Positions 48,240 to 58,031 are shown, counted from the first letter of the stretch. The stretch is 64,000 nucleotides of DNA from Prorocentrum cordatum (GCA_963575745.1 CAUYUJ010015763.1:62001-126000), one strand, 5' to 3'. Numbers and translations: made by a program. The notes: generated by a model not told the origin, from the sequence alone.

Positions 48240-48720
48240 AAGGAAGTCCCAAAAGAACCCCAAAACGGTCCAAGAAGGCTCCGAATCGCCCAACCATCAC
48301 TGGAAGATGCCCAAGATGCCGTGAAGATGGACCACGAGGCACCAACAACATCCAAAAAGAGCCCCAAGAGCACCACCCCCAGGAGGGTCCCAAGAGGGCA
48401 AAAAGGATGGCATTATTTTGGTGTTGAAAGGTTCCAGAATTATTGCTTGTTCGGGCTCCCGACGCTTCAAAAAGGTCCAAGACGGCACGAGCAGGGCCCA
48501 AGATGTCACCAGTTCGGCTGAAGAGGCCCCCGAGACGGCTCAACGCAGCTTCGAAAGAGGGGGAAGTCGAATTGATATTTCGAGCCCTCCGCCGAAAAAT
48601 AAGCCCGAGACCGCCAGCAAACCCCCAAGGGCCCACAAGAGGAGAGGCCCCAGGTGACCCCCGTGAGGCCCAAACAAAGCCCCACGAGGCCCCCGAGAGG
48701 CCCCAACACACCACCAAACC
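48240..48720. repeat. CCAAGA/GGCCC array in the core of the foldback element (left part)
   Basis: Units such as CCCAAAAGAACCCC, CCAAGAAGGCTCC, GCCCAAGATGCC, GAGCCCCAAGAGCACC and GGCCCAAGATGTCACC. Same family as 21830-22360. Confidence 0.55.
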
Positions 48721-48839
48721 GCCTCCAAGCATTCCCACGTGCATCCAGACATGTACACACACGCATGCATGTATCAGATTCCCTTCTCTATATTTCTACC
48801 GCCTGGGACCTTGCCACCCCCCCCCTTACCGGACCCTCG

Positions 48840-49440
48840 CAAATCCGTAGCCCCAGAGGCCCCCTGGACGCTCCCGCAGGTCCCCGAGGCTTTCCGAGGC
48901 TCGTGGGAGTCCGGGCTGCGCCTGACAGACGGGCCCAAATTGGTCAGGAGGGTGGCCGAACGGCCCCGCGAGAGCCCCAAGAGGCCGCACACACACCCAC
49001 CAGACGCTCGAAGACGACCCAAAGAAGACCCCAGGAGGCCTCCGAAACGCAACAAAAACAATGATTCCCAATTGATTCGTGCATGATTGCGGGAATGCTC
49101 TGTTCTTCAGTCTTCCGAGCGTCTAGGACCGCCCAGGAGGCCCGAAAATCGCCCCCAAACTATATCCAAACAGTCTTCCAGGGAATCCTAGAAAGCTCCA
49201 AGATGGCCCCACAAGCACAAGGCGCCAAGTCGGCCCGAAAAGAACCGCGTGTCGGCCCAAGATGGCCCCAAGACGCCCCCCGAAGCACCTCAAATCGGAA
49301 CCCGGTCGTTCAGTCAGGCTGCGGTTAGAAGCAGGGTGGCCCGAAGAAGCACCCAGAGGCCCCCAGAAGGCGCCCAGGAGGCATCCAGAAGGCCCCAAGA
49401 AGCCCTTACAAACTTTCGTGAGGTCCCCGAAAGGGTCTCC
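48840..49440. repeat. CCAAGA/GGCCC array in the core of the foldback element (right part)
   Basis: Units such as GGCCCCGCGAGAGCCCCAAG, AAGATGGCCCC (twice), GAGGCCCCCAG and AGAAGGCCCCAAG. Same orientation as the left part. Confidence 0.55.
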
Positions 49441-49639
49441 AATGAGGAGCCTCCTCAAAAACAGTTGAGAAGGATGGGAAACGAATCCCAGGGTAGGCAG
49501 AAGAAGAAAAAAATATTAATAATTGTAAACATAAAAGACCAATAATACGATTAAGAAGATGACGAAGAAGAACATTCCGCATGTTATATTGATACTGGGC
49601 CACATTGTCATGGCGACGCTGTAGGAAAGCGTCGGCCAC

Positions 49640-49830
49640 AAGCTACAGCTAAAATGACGGTGGCAGTTTCCTGCTATCCCGCCTGCATGCCACAAACTTC
49701 ACGGACCAAGGTGCATGGCGCGAAACGCCAATGCAGTCTTGTGTATGCATGTCTATCTGTATACGCATGTCATAAATCAGAGTGAGGAGGCCGAACGGTC
49801 GTCCCGGGGTGAGCGGCTGAAGTGGGGTTC
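49640..49830. other. Core segment without a gene
   Basis: Mixed sequence between the core arrays and the right arm. No open frame of note. Confidence 0.4.
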
Positions 49831-49914
49831 CGCGGTGCGGATTGTTGTTGCGTTGTTGCTGTTTCTCGTTGTTGATGGTTGATTGTTGTTTGTTGGGGAT
49901 GTCGTTGCTGTTGC

Positions 49915-50757
49915 TGGTGTTGGTGACGTTGTTATTTTTGTTGTTGTTGTTGTGGTTGTGGTTGTGGTTGTGGTTGTGGTTGTGGTTGTGGTTGTTGTTG
50001 AAGATTATTACTTCTAAAGAATAATTATTGTTGGGGGCCCTGGTGCGCGACCCCCCCGCCGCGCCTAGGCCGCAGCCACGTTTTCATCATTTTCGTGAGG
50101 AAGTCTCAAGCAAAACGGGTTGGTCCGGATCCGGTTGTGTTGTTACGATCGGTTTTCCCTTGCAAAAATACGCTCAAGTGGACATTTCTTGTTCTAACAT
50201 AACCAAACTTCAAGAATCCCTTGCAAAAAATAAAATAAAGTGGACATTCGCGCGCGCAAGACGAAATCCTTCCAAAACCGTTGTTTTCGTAGCGATTTAA
50301 ACATAAAAACAACAAAAAACCAATGGTTTTTCCAAACAGTGTCAAAATTTCATCCCGCGCGCTCCTGCGGATTCGTAGGAAACCCAACACTTTTTCAACA
50401 TTTCTGTCAAACGGGCTTTTGCGAGCAACTTTTTCAAACTTCTGCAACAACGGTTGCGCACCTGCCAGGGCCATCATCCCTGTCAAATAATACCATGCGG
50501 GACACATTCGTTTTTTCTTCGCGCGCGCACGCCGTCGTCGTCGGCCGCGGGGCCCTGAATAGTAGCCACGGTCGTCCGCATGCCACGAAGTGAAGTGTCC
50601 GAACGTCATAGGGCGGGAAGCTGGGTGTGGGTGGTGGCGAAGAGTCGTTTGGAAATTTGGTAGAGCTTGAACCGCCCCCCCCACAAAGTGGGGGCATTGC
50701 CCGCCTCCTATGAAAACCCTGGCACTGGTGAGAACGGAGTGTCCCCACGTGCTAGTA
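49915..50757 (-). repeat. Right inverted arm
   Basis: Reverse complement of the left arm without the (AG)n insertion. The inner edge is a (GTGGTT)n tract (49955-49992) next to GAAGATTATTACTTCTAAAG; the outer edge is (GTT)n. Confidence 0.8.
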
Positions 50758-50889
50758 ATTGTTGTTGTTGTTGTTGTTGTTGTTGTCTAAAGAATAACTG
50801 GTGTCGGCCCCCTCTCCGGTAACCATTGTGTTGCCCAATATAAATCAAGCCAGAATGCGTTCCTGCCCCATGGCTAACAACAACAGCGG

Positions 50890-51010
50890 CTCCCGCCTGA
50901 TACTTCCTCACAAAGTATTCCCAAATCGCGCTCTCGCGCGGAACTTCCTGACAATGTATGCAGAAGTCGCGCTCTCGCGCTCTCGCGTGGGACTTCCTCG
51001 CAATTGATTC
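50890..51010. repeat. Three ~50-bp units
   Basis: Each unit runs from ACTTCCT through a TATTC/TATGC/TGATTC word to a CGCGCTCTCGCG-type word (starts near 50903, 50943, 50990). Degenerate and non-coding. Confidence 0.5.
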
Positions 51011-51185
51011 CGACGCCGCGACCTCGACACTCAGCGCGACTGATGCAGGACGCACGTTTCAGCAGTCCGCCTGCTCGGCCTGGCCGCCTGGGCCCGCCTT
51101 CCCGACCCGCCTGCTAAGGTCTACCCACCCGATCTGCCCGTCTGGTTTTGCCACGTGCTGTTTGCTGCCAGCCCCCATCCTGCTA

Positions 51186-51187
<2 letters not shown>

Positions 51188-51252
<65 letters not shown>
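51188..51252. repeat. (TC)n microsatellite
   Basis: About 65 bp of uninterrupted TC dinucleotides. Confidence 0.95.
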
Positions 51253-51255
<3 letters not shown>

Positions 51256-51354
51256 CTCCATCAGCATTTTTTCCCCTTTGTCCCTTTCTTCCATCCGTCC
51301 TCTTTTCCCCGCGAACAAGATTGAAATGGATGTCAGTGTCGTCGTTGTCGCCCC

Positions 51355-51500
51355 ACGCACGACCCAAACCGCGACCCGCCCGCGACCCGCCCGCGACCCA
51401 ACCGGGACCCGCCCGCAACCCGCCCGGGACCCACCCCGCACCGTGCCCGCGACCCGCCCGCGACCCACCCGCGACCCAACCCGCGCCCGCCCCCTCACCC
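51355..51500. repeat. ~11-bp CGCGACCCGCC minisatellite
   Basis: Repeats of CCCGCGACCC / CCGCGACCCAACC over about 145 bp. All frames are open through it because of composition. Confidence 0.8.
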
Positions 51501-51529
51501 TTACCCGCAACCGCGGGCTGCTATGCACA

Positions 51530-51649
51530 CATCCATATATATATATATATATACATTGTATATACATTATATAATATATGTATATATATACATACATATA
51601 TATACACACACTATACATATATATGTATATATGTATATATATATATGTA
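51530..51649. repeat. (TA)n-rich tract, left part of the split target site
   Basis: TATATA/TACATA repeats running directly up to the left end of the YR retrotransposon at 51650. A further (TA)n tract begins directly at the other end (58141). Confidence 0.9.
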
Positions 51650-51812
51650 TGTTCCAGGTTCGGGGACACTGCCAGGCTATGATGATTCCCTCATCAGTAC
51701 GCTGATTCGATCTGCGTGCTGCGAGTGCCGAGAGCTTACCTGCACGAATGCTGCACGCAGCACCCGAAGAGAGACGGGCTGGACAGGATAGACATGACAG
51801 CCTGAAAACCCA
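51650..51812 (-). repeat. Split direct repeat B2 (3' end of the element)
   Basis: On the plus strand begins TGTTCCAGGTTCGGGGA and ends GCCTGAAAACCCA. About 91% identical to 51981-52143. Its outer edge touches the (TA)n tract. Confidence 0.9.
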
Positions 51813-51897
51813 GGATAGGCTTCTCGCCCTTAAAAGGCGGCTGAGAGGCAGGTTTGGGGAGGCAGAGTGCAAGGCATTGAAACGGAGTCTGTGGGCG

Positions 51898-51980
51898 CTT
51901 GAAGCCAGAACGATTACGAAGCGAGAAGCGGCCCTCACGTGTCACCCTCCAGAGAACAGTAGCATGTGAACAAGCGTCAA
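51898..51980 (-). repeat. Split direct repeat A2
   Basis: On the plus strand CTTGAAGCCAGAACG ... CAAGCGTCAA. 83 bp with two mismatches to 58058-58140. It ends exactly where B1 begins. Confidence 0.9.
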
Positions 51981-52143
51981 TGTTCCAGGCTCGGGAAAAC
52001 TGCCAGGCCAGGATGTTTTCCTCATCAGTGCGCTGATTCGATCTGTGTGCTGCGAGTGCCGAGAGCTTACCTGCACGAGTGCTGCGCGCAGCACCCGAAG
52101 AGAGACGGCCTGGACAGGATAGACATGACAGCCTGAAAACCCA
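51981..52143 (-). repeat. Split direct repeat B1
   Basis: On the plus strand begins TGTTCCAGGCTCGGGAA directly after A2. It ends about 50 bp from the methyltransferase-like stop codon (52195). Confidence 0.9.
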
Positions 52144-52194
52144 AAGCGCCTTTTTCTTCCAAAGATAAACCCTGGCATTACCGCAGCCCCTTCG

Positions 52195-52908
52195 TTATCC
52201 CCACTGCTTAGAAAGAGTGGACCAGATAGCAAAGGAGAAGGCGTTGACGAGCAGTCGACACAGCCGTGGCGGGCATGGCTCAGCCTGAAGCGTACGATGC
52301 CGGCCCGATTGATCATGCCCTTGCAGCGCGATATGAGGTCGACCACTAAACTCACATAACTTACGCCCAGCACAGAGACGCTGAATATGTGCAAGGTGTA
52401 CATTGGCTGAGACAAAACGGGTGCGCTTCCGCCACGGCATTCCATAGACACAATAGTCAATCACGGTGGTTTCGACGTCAGGAAGCCTCAGAAGTTGTTG
52501 CCAACACGGGAGGTTCCAGAGCCGACTGGCGCGCGGGCTTTCAATGGTCACCGGGATGCCGTGGGACCGAGCGAGCCTAAAAAGGCCAGCTGAAAACGTA
52601 GCAAGATGGTTACCTTCCCGAACACGTGCCAGAACCCGAGGAGAAAGCCCAGGAACACCTTCAGGATGAAGAACGGTACGCCACCCCTCCCGATTTGCAG
52701 CCGAAAACGTAGTACATGGGGTACCCAGCCAGAGGCCCACCACGAGGCCCGCTCGGACCCACCCGCGGACAAGTCGACATAGACGAGAACTGTTGAGATC
52801 GTGGCAGGGTCCTGCACGGATGTCAATCGAGAAAACTGGGAACCCCGACAAGACTCGACAAGATCGCCAGGCCGCAGTCCAGCGAGCCTGCCCGGCGAAC
52901 AGCTCCAA
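52195..52908 (-). CDS. C5-methyltransferase-like domain of the YR retrotransposon
   Basis: The frame starts without ATG (it continues upstream as GRFALELFAG) and ends at a stop 50 bp before B1. Motif I-like ELFAGQARWTAAW (2-14); second strand VFSIDIRAG; motif IV-like WLGTPCTTFS with Pro64-Cys65; TIESPRASRLW (121-131) where C5 methyltransferases have Glu-Asn-Pro/Val; DYCVYGMPWRKRTRF (151-165), resembling the motif VIII QxRxR region; then CEFSGRPHIALQG and CRLLVNAFSFAIW. The order fits a cytosine-C5 methyltransferase fold; Asn to Ser in ESP may weaken activity. Probably fused to the recombinase upstream, now in another frame. Confidence 0.65.
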   Translation of the reverse strand: MELFAGQARWTAAWRSCRVLSGFPVFSIDIRAGPCHDLNSSRLCRLVRGWVRAGLVVGLWLGTPCTTFSAANREGWRTVLHPEGVPGLSPRVLARVREGNHLATFSAGLFRLARSHGIPVTIESPRASRLWNLPCWQQLLRLPDVETTVIDYCVYGMPWRKRTRFVSANVHLAHIQRLCAGRKLCEFSGRPHIALQGHDQSGRHRTLQAEPCPPRLCRLLVNAFSFAIWSTLSKQWG

Positions 52909-52989
52909 GGCAAACCGGCCCCCGCGAGGAGCTGCCGCGCGAGGGATGGCTGCAGGATCACTGAGCCAATGCGCTCCGCGCAGAGGTTG

Positions 52990-54241
52990 GCTGCAAGCTG
53001 CGCGACCTGGTCGAGTCGGTGCACCTGCCCGTTGAGGCGCCCAGCTTTTACGTAGCGGTGCAGCGAAGCGTCGGAGCCCCAGCGCCTCCTCTTTTTCACG
53101 CCCAGCGGGTCTCGTTGTCCAGAGTGGATATCGGGAGAGGCCCGCCGTGGCGCATCTGGTGGATCGTCGCGGGAAGAACAGGTCCGGGGGGAAGGCCGGC
53201 CACGGCGGCCCTGAAGTGCGCCGTCCACCTGGCGTAGTCCACGTCGATGATCGGCACGGCCAAGGGGCCTCGACCCCGCAGGTGCTCCAGCACAGCGTCG
53301 ACCCACCTGAAGTCCGGGTTGTCGTTCAGGAGAGACTCGTCGTACGTGTGGGCCTTGCTGGGGATCTCCGCCTCCAGGGGGTTCAAGAGGATCCCCCAGC
53401 GCCGAAGCCTCAGAGGGCCTCGTGGGACCGGAGGGATCAGGTCCCCCCGGCGGGCCCTCAGGAGCTCCGACGGTCGGCAGTAGAACGCGAAGCTGAGGGG
53501 CGTCATCAGGCCGGCGCCCACGTCCCCGCGGGCGACCATCTTGACGATCATGAGCGCTGCCACGAAGAAGAGGTCGTGGAAGTACTGCACGAGCCCGATG
53601 CCGAGCTCCCGCACCGTGCCCAGGGCGATCCCCATGGCCAAGCACCAGCTCTTGAACTCGCTCACCATCGCGATGTATCTCGTCCGCTGCTGGGGCTTGA
53701 TGACGCTGTGCTCGAGGAGCGACGCCCCGGCGACCGGCCCCGCGGGCGCGAGGGCCGGGCAAGCCCTGCGCCGCGCGAAGCGGCGGTCGGCCCGGCGAGC
53801 CCCCTCCAGCGCAGGCCGTTCCGGATGGCTCCAAGGTGGCGGGAGGGGCCGCGGCGTCGCCGCCGGTCGCGCGCGGGGAGCGGTCCTCGCTGGCCGCGGA
53901 GGCGCCGCTGGACGAGGCAGCGTCAGTGGCGCCGAAGCCGGCAGCGAGAGCGCGACCGGCGGCACGGACCCGCCGCTCACGGGCATCAGGGCCCCCCCAG
54001 GCAACCTGAGCATCACCGGTGAGCCCAACGCCGGACCCGCCAGCGACACCAGGCCACTCAAGGCCTGGGGGAGGTGGGATAGTCGAAGTAGAAGGCGTGA
54101 GTATCCTCGAAGAGGTAGTTCGAGCCGACGCAGCGGGCATGGCAAAGCGCTTTCCACGAGACCCAGGATCTCCCGCATTGTGTTCCGATGGTACCCACCT
54201 CCAAGTATGGCATGAGAACGACGCCAGGGCCAGAGAGCCAT
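52990..54241 (-). pseudogene. Tyrosine recombinase (integrase) of the YR retrotransposon, one frameshift
   Basis: Integrates the circular cDNA by strand exchange. Core-binding part: LLEHSVIKPQQRTRYIAMVS, EFKSWCLAMG (175-203). Catalytic part: LSFAFYCRPSELLRARRGDL with box I Arg256; a Trp/Ile-rich beta region; SKAHTYDESLLNDNPDFRWV; HQMRHGG with His361 and Arg364 (box II). The frame then changes (between about 53150 and 53100) to KRRRWGSDASLHRYVKAGRL, where the nucleophile Tyr is encoded at 53052-53054. All diagnostic residues survive; only the frame is broken. Preceded by a Pro/Arg-rich linker. Confidence 0.8.
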
Positions 54242-55098
54242 GCTGCCGACATACGCGCAACAAGTCTGGTAGAAGACCGGCCCTTGGTGACAGCGAGGAT
54301 GGGGGCCATGGAGTCCCCGAGGTGCAGGCGCCTTCGGCCGAAGCTCCGGAGTGCCCGGACCTTCCGCTTCACATCCCAGACCATCACTCTTCCCTCAAGA
54401 CGCACCTGGGGTTCGGGGCGCCGCCAGGCCGTGAAGACCCAGGGGGCGTCCCACAGAGCCTCAGGGACCGGGGGCGCGGAACCCAAGGGGACCTCAGGAG
54501 GGGAGTCCCGATGGTGACCTCCGAGGCGCTGCGCGAGGAGAACCGAATCTCGCGGGTTGAAAGACTTCTCCCCAGACTGCGTAAACCTCCACCGCTCGTT
54601 GAAAGACCCCAAGGACGCAATGTCAAGGTCCGATACCAAATACGAGCAGCCTCCAAGGCCCCAAGAGGATGCATCCACCACAGTGACTTCAGGATCCCAC
54701 TCGGCCCCAAGATCACGATAAGCCAACACAATCAAGTGGCCCGCCCAATTCAGCTCGCGAAGGACAGACGGCCAGATCTTTACTGCACGGTCTCCAGCCT
54801 GCTCGACAAACGCGTAAGCGGCGTTGAATACACAGAGAACCTCACGGCGTATGAGGCACCTGGTGGTGCAGTGTGAGAGAAGTATTTCCATGGTGCGCCC
54901 AGATGTGAAACGGCGACGACAGAGCTCGATGAAAGCGAGTCGGATTTTCAAGCACATGACCGGATTCATTCCCACTTCAGCGGTATCTGCCGAGAACCGC
55001 CAGCCCAGCGTCGTGCCGCCCACCGACGACTCGCATGGATGAACAGGCAGCGGCGCCGACGAAAGTTGCTGCGAGACCTTGTCCGCAGCGGCTTGCAC
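54058..55098 (-). pseudogene. RNase H-like domain after the reverse transcriptase
   Basis: Residues about 1-110 are RT thumb/connection (TLGWRFSADTAEVGMNPVMC, LSHCTTRCLIRREVLCVFNA). RNase H begins VTVVDASSWGLGGCSYLVSD with the first catalytic Asp; HLGDSMAPILAVTKGRSS carries another. The WRWVPSEHNAGDPGSRG end, typical of these elements, is in the overlapping frame at about 54215-54160. It removes RNA from the RNA-DNA hybrid. Confidence 0.7.
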
Positions 55099-55136
55099 AG
55101 CAGAAAGAGATTGACTGAGAGAAACGTGTCCACATA

Positions 55137-56081
55137 TTATGTATGGATAAGAGGACGAAGTGGTGGGGCCGGTCTCCCGTCGTAGAGAGCACTATGTAAA
55201 CCGACGCCAGGAACGCGCCTAGAATGTAGCTCGAGTATCTCCTGCATTATCCAAAGTGACAGCTTCCACCCCATAGGAATGGCAACAAACGTAGGTGTAA
55301 CATATGCCGAGGGGCCCACCGGTTGACCACTGATGCTAGTAACCCCCGCGATGCCAGCCCGTATCCGAGGAAGACCGAAGTGCCCCCGGAGCGACGACGG
55401 AAGAGCCAGATTGTAGAACGCGTTAGCCACATCGACCCCACCAACGCAGATACGGCCCTTACTGTCGACCTGGATGCTCGCAAACGAGGCGCCACTGGCA
55501 AGGTGTGCGGGGTCTGAATCCGAGAACCAACAACTCGCCCGTCTCCCATCAATAATGACTCTCTGCTTTCCTGACTTCTTAAAAACAACGAAAACTCCCA
55601 CAGACTCCCTGCACCCTAGACTCCATTCAATCAGACCGGCCTCGCTCAAGCGGTTTAAAACAGAAGCATACAGGCGGGGAGAACGCCGAAGTGCTGGATC
55701 TGTATACGCTCTAGCGGGGGCCTCCTGTTGAAGCCTCTCGGCAGCCAGGGGCTCAGGAAGAAGTTTCGAGCAAACTTTACCAGCCAAAATTTCACCCTCC
55801 GGACCACCCAACAGCTCCAAGGGACGAGGGGAAATGCCCGGGGCAGGGAGGTCCAGGAGGCAGACAGATGCTGGGCTGATCGGCGCAACGATGGCGGGCT
55901 CACCATCGTAAGAGCGCCGGGCGCAGAGCTCTCGCAAGGCTCCCGCGCCGTCGAGTCCCTCGGGGGGGGGGGGGCCGATCCTGTTTACCGCAAGACGGTT
56001 TCGCCTGGCAGCCTCGTCCCGGGCAGCAGAAGGTGGCAGAACCCCCCCCCGAGACGGGGGCCCCTGAAAGAGATCATTCAA
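55137..56081 (-). pseudogene. Reverse transcriptase fingers/palm, stop just before motif C
   Basis: Residues 150-285: WSLGCRESVGVFVVFKKSGK, QRVIIDGRRAS (fingers), RICVGGVDVANAFYNLAL with motif A Asp217, TPTFVAIPMGWKLSLWIMQE (motif B region). The frame ends at TAA (55139-55137) and the next in-frame codons read YVDTFLSVNL, i.e. motif C (Y-x-D-x) with the second Asp replaced by Thr. A premature stop in the active site marks this copy as dead. The N-terminal ~120 residues are a Pro/Ala-rich linker. Confidence 0.75.
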
Positions 56082-56301
56082 ACTCTGAGCGATGTCCCGG
56101 ACCAGCCGGTCACTGTGACCCGCTCGCTCGAGACGACGACGAGTGGCCCTGGAAAAACTGACGAGGTGCCCCTCGAGGGATGAGAAAGAGGAGGGAGAGG
56201 CAAAGGCAAGAGATCGCGCGCACGATCCTCAGGTGTGGAAGGTCCCCCCTGCGCGTAGCGACCCAGGCCGGGGGGGGCTCCTGGGTCGAGGAAGTCTGGC
56301 T

Positions 56302-57138
56302 TCATTGCTTCTTGAGGAGCGCTGCCCGCTCCTCCTTGGCCTTCCTCACTTGCTTCAAGATCGCTGCGTCCTTCTGAACCTCGGCGGCGACGTGCTCCAG
56401 GAGGGATGGGCACACCATGGCAGCGCCCGTGTCCTTATTGAGGCCCGAGAAGATCGCCGACTCATCCATGAGGCCGCTGAACGAGATCGAGGGCTTACCA
56501 GCATTCTTGTTCTTCTCCGATGTCCCGAGCGAGTCCATCCAGTAGACGTACTCCGTGAGTTGCGCCTTTCCCATGATGATCTCGACGCCGGCCAAGTTGG
56601 ACGGATCGGCCCCGTCGAAGCACAGAAGCTCCCCGAGGGCCCTGAGCGCCGTCCCATGAGCCTCGATGCCCCACTGGTCGGCCTCCAGGTTGAACGTCGA
56701 GGTGAAACAGCGGTGGTGCGACAGAGGCGCGCTGGACTGGCGCTCCAACCGTTGGGCGCACCAGAGGGCGGTCCTTGGACCAGGCACCGCCCAGTTGCTC
56801 ACTGCACACTCGGACATGTCGCGGACCGCCTCAGCATAACCACGACGATGACGGGGGTCAGCGCGATGAGCCTGTAGCAGGACACGGGGATCGCGCACAG
56901 CTTCAAGGGCCTTGAAGACCCCCTCGTCAAGGTCACGGATGTTGCGCACGGCGACGGCACCATGACCAGGAGGAGTGTAGACTGCCAAGTCCCCGGCGAT
57001 CTGGGCATGCATGGGGAGCTGGACCACGACACCGCGGGGGTTGAACGATGTGCTCTCGATCGTGACCCACTTATCTGGCACGGCCGCGGCAGCAGCGCCA
57101 AGGGGGGCCGCTGCGGCCGCAGGGCCAGCGGCCATCAC
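56302..57138 (-). CDS. Gag-like/unknown protein upstream of RT
   Basis: 278 codons, coherent throughout: VQLPMHAQIAGDLAVYTPPG, VRDMSECAVSNWAVPGPRTA, LWCAQRLERQSSAPLSHHRC, LLCFDGADPSNLAGVEIIMG, KPSISFSGLMDESAIFSGLN, ending in a basic coiled tail KQVRKAKEERAALLKKQ. The same pattern (GPRT-x-LW, SNLAG-x-E, RKA-x-EERA) precedes RT in other dinoflagellate retroelements as I remember them. Likely nucleocapsid or packaging role; no known domain name. Confidence 0.65.
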   Translation of the reverse strand: MMAAGPAAAAAPLGAAAAAVPDKWVTIESTSFNPRGVVVQLPMHAQIAGDLAVYTPPGHGAVAVRNIRDLDEGVFKALEAVRDPRVLLQAHRADPRHRRGYAEAVRDMSECAVSNWAVPGPRTALWCAQRLERQSSAPLSHHRCFTSTFNLEADQWGIEAHGTALRALGELLCFDGADPSNLAGVEIIMGKAQLTEYVYWMDSLGTSEKNKNAGKPSISFSGLMDESAIFSGLNKDTGAAMVCPSLLEHVAAEVQKDAAILKQVRKAKEERAALLKKQ

Positions 57139-57796
57139 AGCGCCCGCCCCGGCGGGCCCCCCCCTCGGGGGTAGCAGCGCCAGCCGCCGGCCCAGCGGGC
57201 ACTAGCGCGCCGGCGGCAGCACCTGCACCTGGACCAGGAGCTCCGAGCACGCCAGCCCCAGGGCCAGCGGGCGGCATGAACTCCGCCAGCGGCTGGAAGC
57301 ACCCCAGGGGGTCCGGCATGAAGGCCGCGCCGGCCGCCGCAGCCTCAGCGGCGAGGATGTCCTGGCACACCTGCTCGGCCGCGACACTGAAAGCCACCGT
57401 CTCGGCCGCCGTCGGCTCTCGCCGAAAGCGGCGAGTCTGAGCACGATCCATGCCAGGCGGGATCGCACGCGTAGCCGCGAACCGAACGCCCCGGATGTCC
57501 ACGCTAGAGCCGTCGTACAGCTCGTCGTACACGTCACGCTGGGCTGTCGCGATCAGCAGGCGAAAGGGCTCAGTCGATCGAGTCGCCGATGGCCTCAAGC
57601 GACCCAGCACTCTCCGCTGGTGCCAGAGCGGCGCGCCGGCGTACTGCACCCATGCCCATGGGAGTAGCTGATGAGCCGCCATGGTGATGCTCGGCCCGCA
57701 CCCCCACGCCGCTGCCGCGCGACCGCGCACGGAGCAGGGCGGGCAGGCAGGCTCCGGCGGCCGCCCCGAGCAGGCAGCAACCGATGAGGGCCGCAC
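57071..57796 (-). pseudogene. ORF1 middle segment (gag-like)
   Basis: From about residue 40: AHQLLPWAWVQYAGAPLWHQ, PFRLLIATAQRDVYDELYDG, VRFAATRAIPPGMDRAQTRR, FSVAAEQVCQDILAAEAAAA, then a Pro/Gly/Ala linker that leads, after a frame change, to the 56302-57138 segment. Same strand and continuous with the first ORF segment apart from frame. Confidence 0.5.
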
Positions 57797-58031
57797 ACAC
57801 GAGCGCCGACCAGAGCGGCCCCAGCCCAGCCACCGGCGGGCCCTCGGCCGCCCCAGGCGGCTCCGCCGGGCAGACCGGCGACGGCGCCCTTGGGCGCGCC
57901 GGGATGGGCGGGCACGCTGGGCACGCCGCGCACGAGCAGGCTGGGCAGGCCGGCGCGGCGGGGCACCGATTCAGCCACGCGATCGAGACCTGGGATACGT
58001 AGCCCAAGTATGGGGCCAGCGCACTGAGCAT
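57570..58031 (-). CDS. ORF1 N-terminal segment: Cys-Pro repeats and a transmembrane helix
   Basis: ATG at 58031, 26 bp inside A1. Residues 22-58 are Cys/Pro-rich (CPAAPACPACSCAACPACPP). Residues 73-100 (LWSALVCAALIGCCLLGAAA continuing to CLPALL) form a clear hydrophobic membrane-spanning segment followed by Arg. A membrane anchor on a retroelement ORF1 protein is unusual. The sensible sequence then shifts to the 57071-57796 frame near 57690. Confidence 0.55.
   Translation of the reverse strand: MLSALAPYLGYVSQVSIAWLNRCPAAPACPACSCAACPACPPIPARPRAPSPVCPAEPPGAAEGPPVAGLGPLWSALVCAALIGCCLLGAAAGACLPALLRARSRGSGVGVRAEHHHGGSSATPMGMGAVRRRAALAPAESAGSLEAIGDSID

Larger units (their letters stand above)
46921..50757. 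mobile_element. Foldback-type element with ~0.8-1.0 kb inverted arms
   Basis: Left arm 46921-47945 and right arm 49915-50757 are reverse complements at roughly 75-80% identity. Shared blocks in mirrored order include AGTGCCAGGGTTTTCAT, CACCCACACCCAGCTTCCCG, GACACTTCACTTCGTGGC and TTATTCTTTAGAAGTAATAA. Inner and outer edges of both arms are (AAC)n/(GTT)n. The left arm has about 240 extra bases (47140-47340) including an (AG)n tract. The ~2-kb core holds CCAAGA/GGCCC arrays and no recognisable transposase, so it would be non-autonomous. Confidence 0.75.

Noticed and set aside
48844-48852. Additional spliced-leader relicts (TCCGTAGCC at 48844, and TGGCTACGGA near 18846)
   Set aside because: Matches of 9-10 nt are expected by chance in 64 kb.
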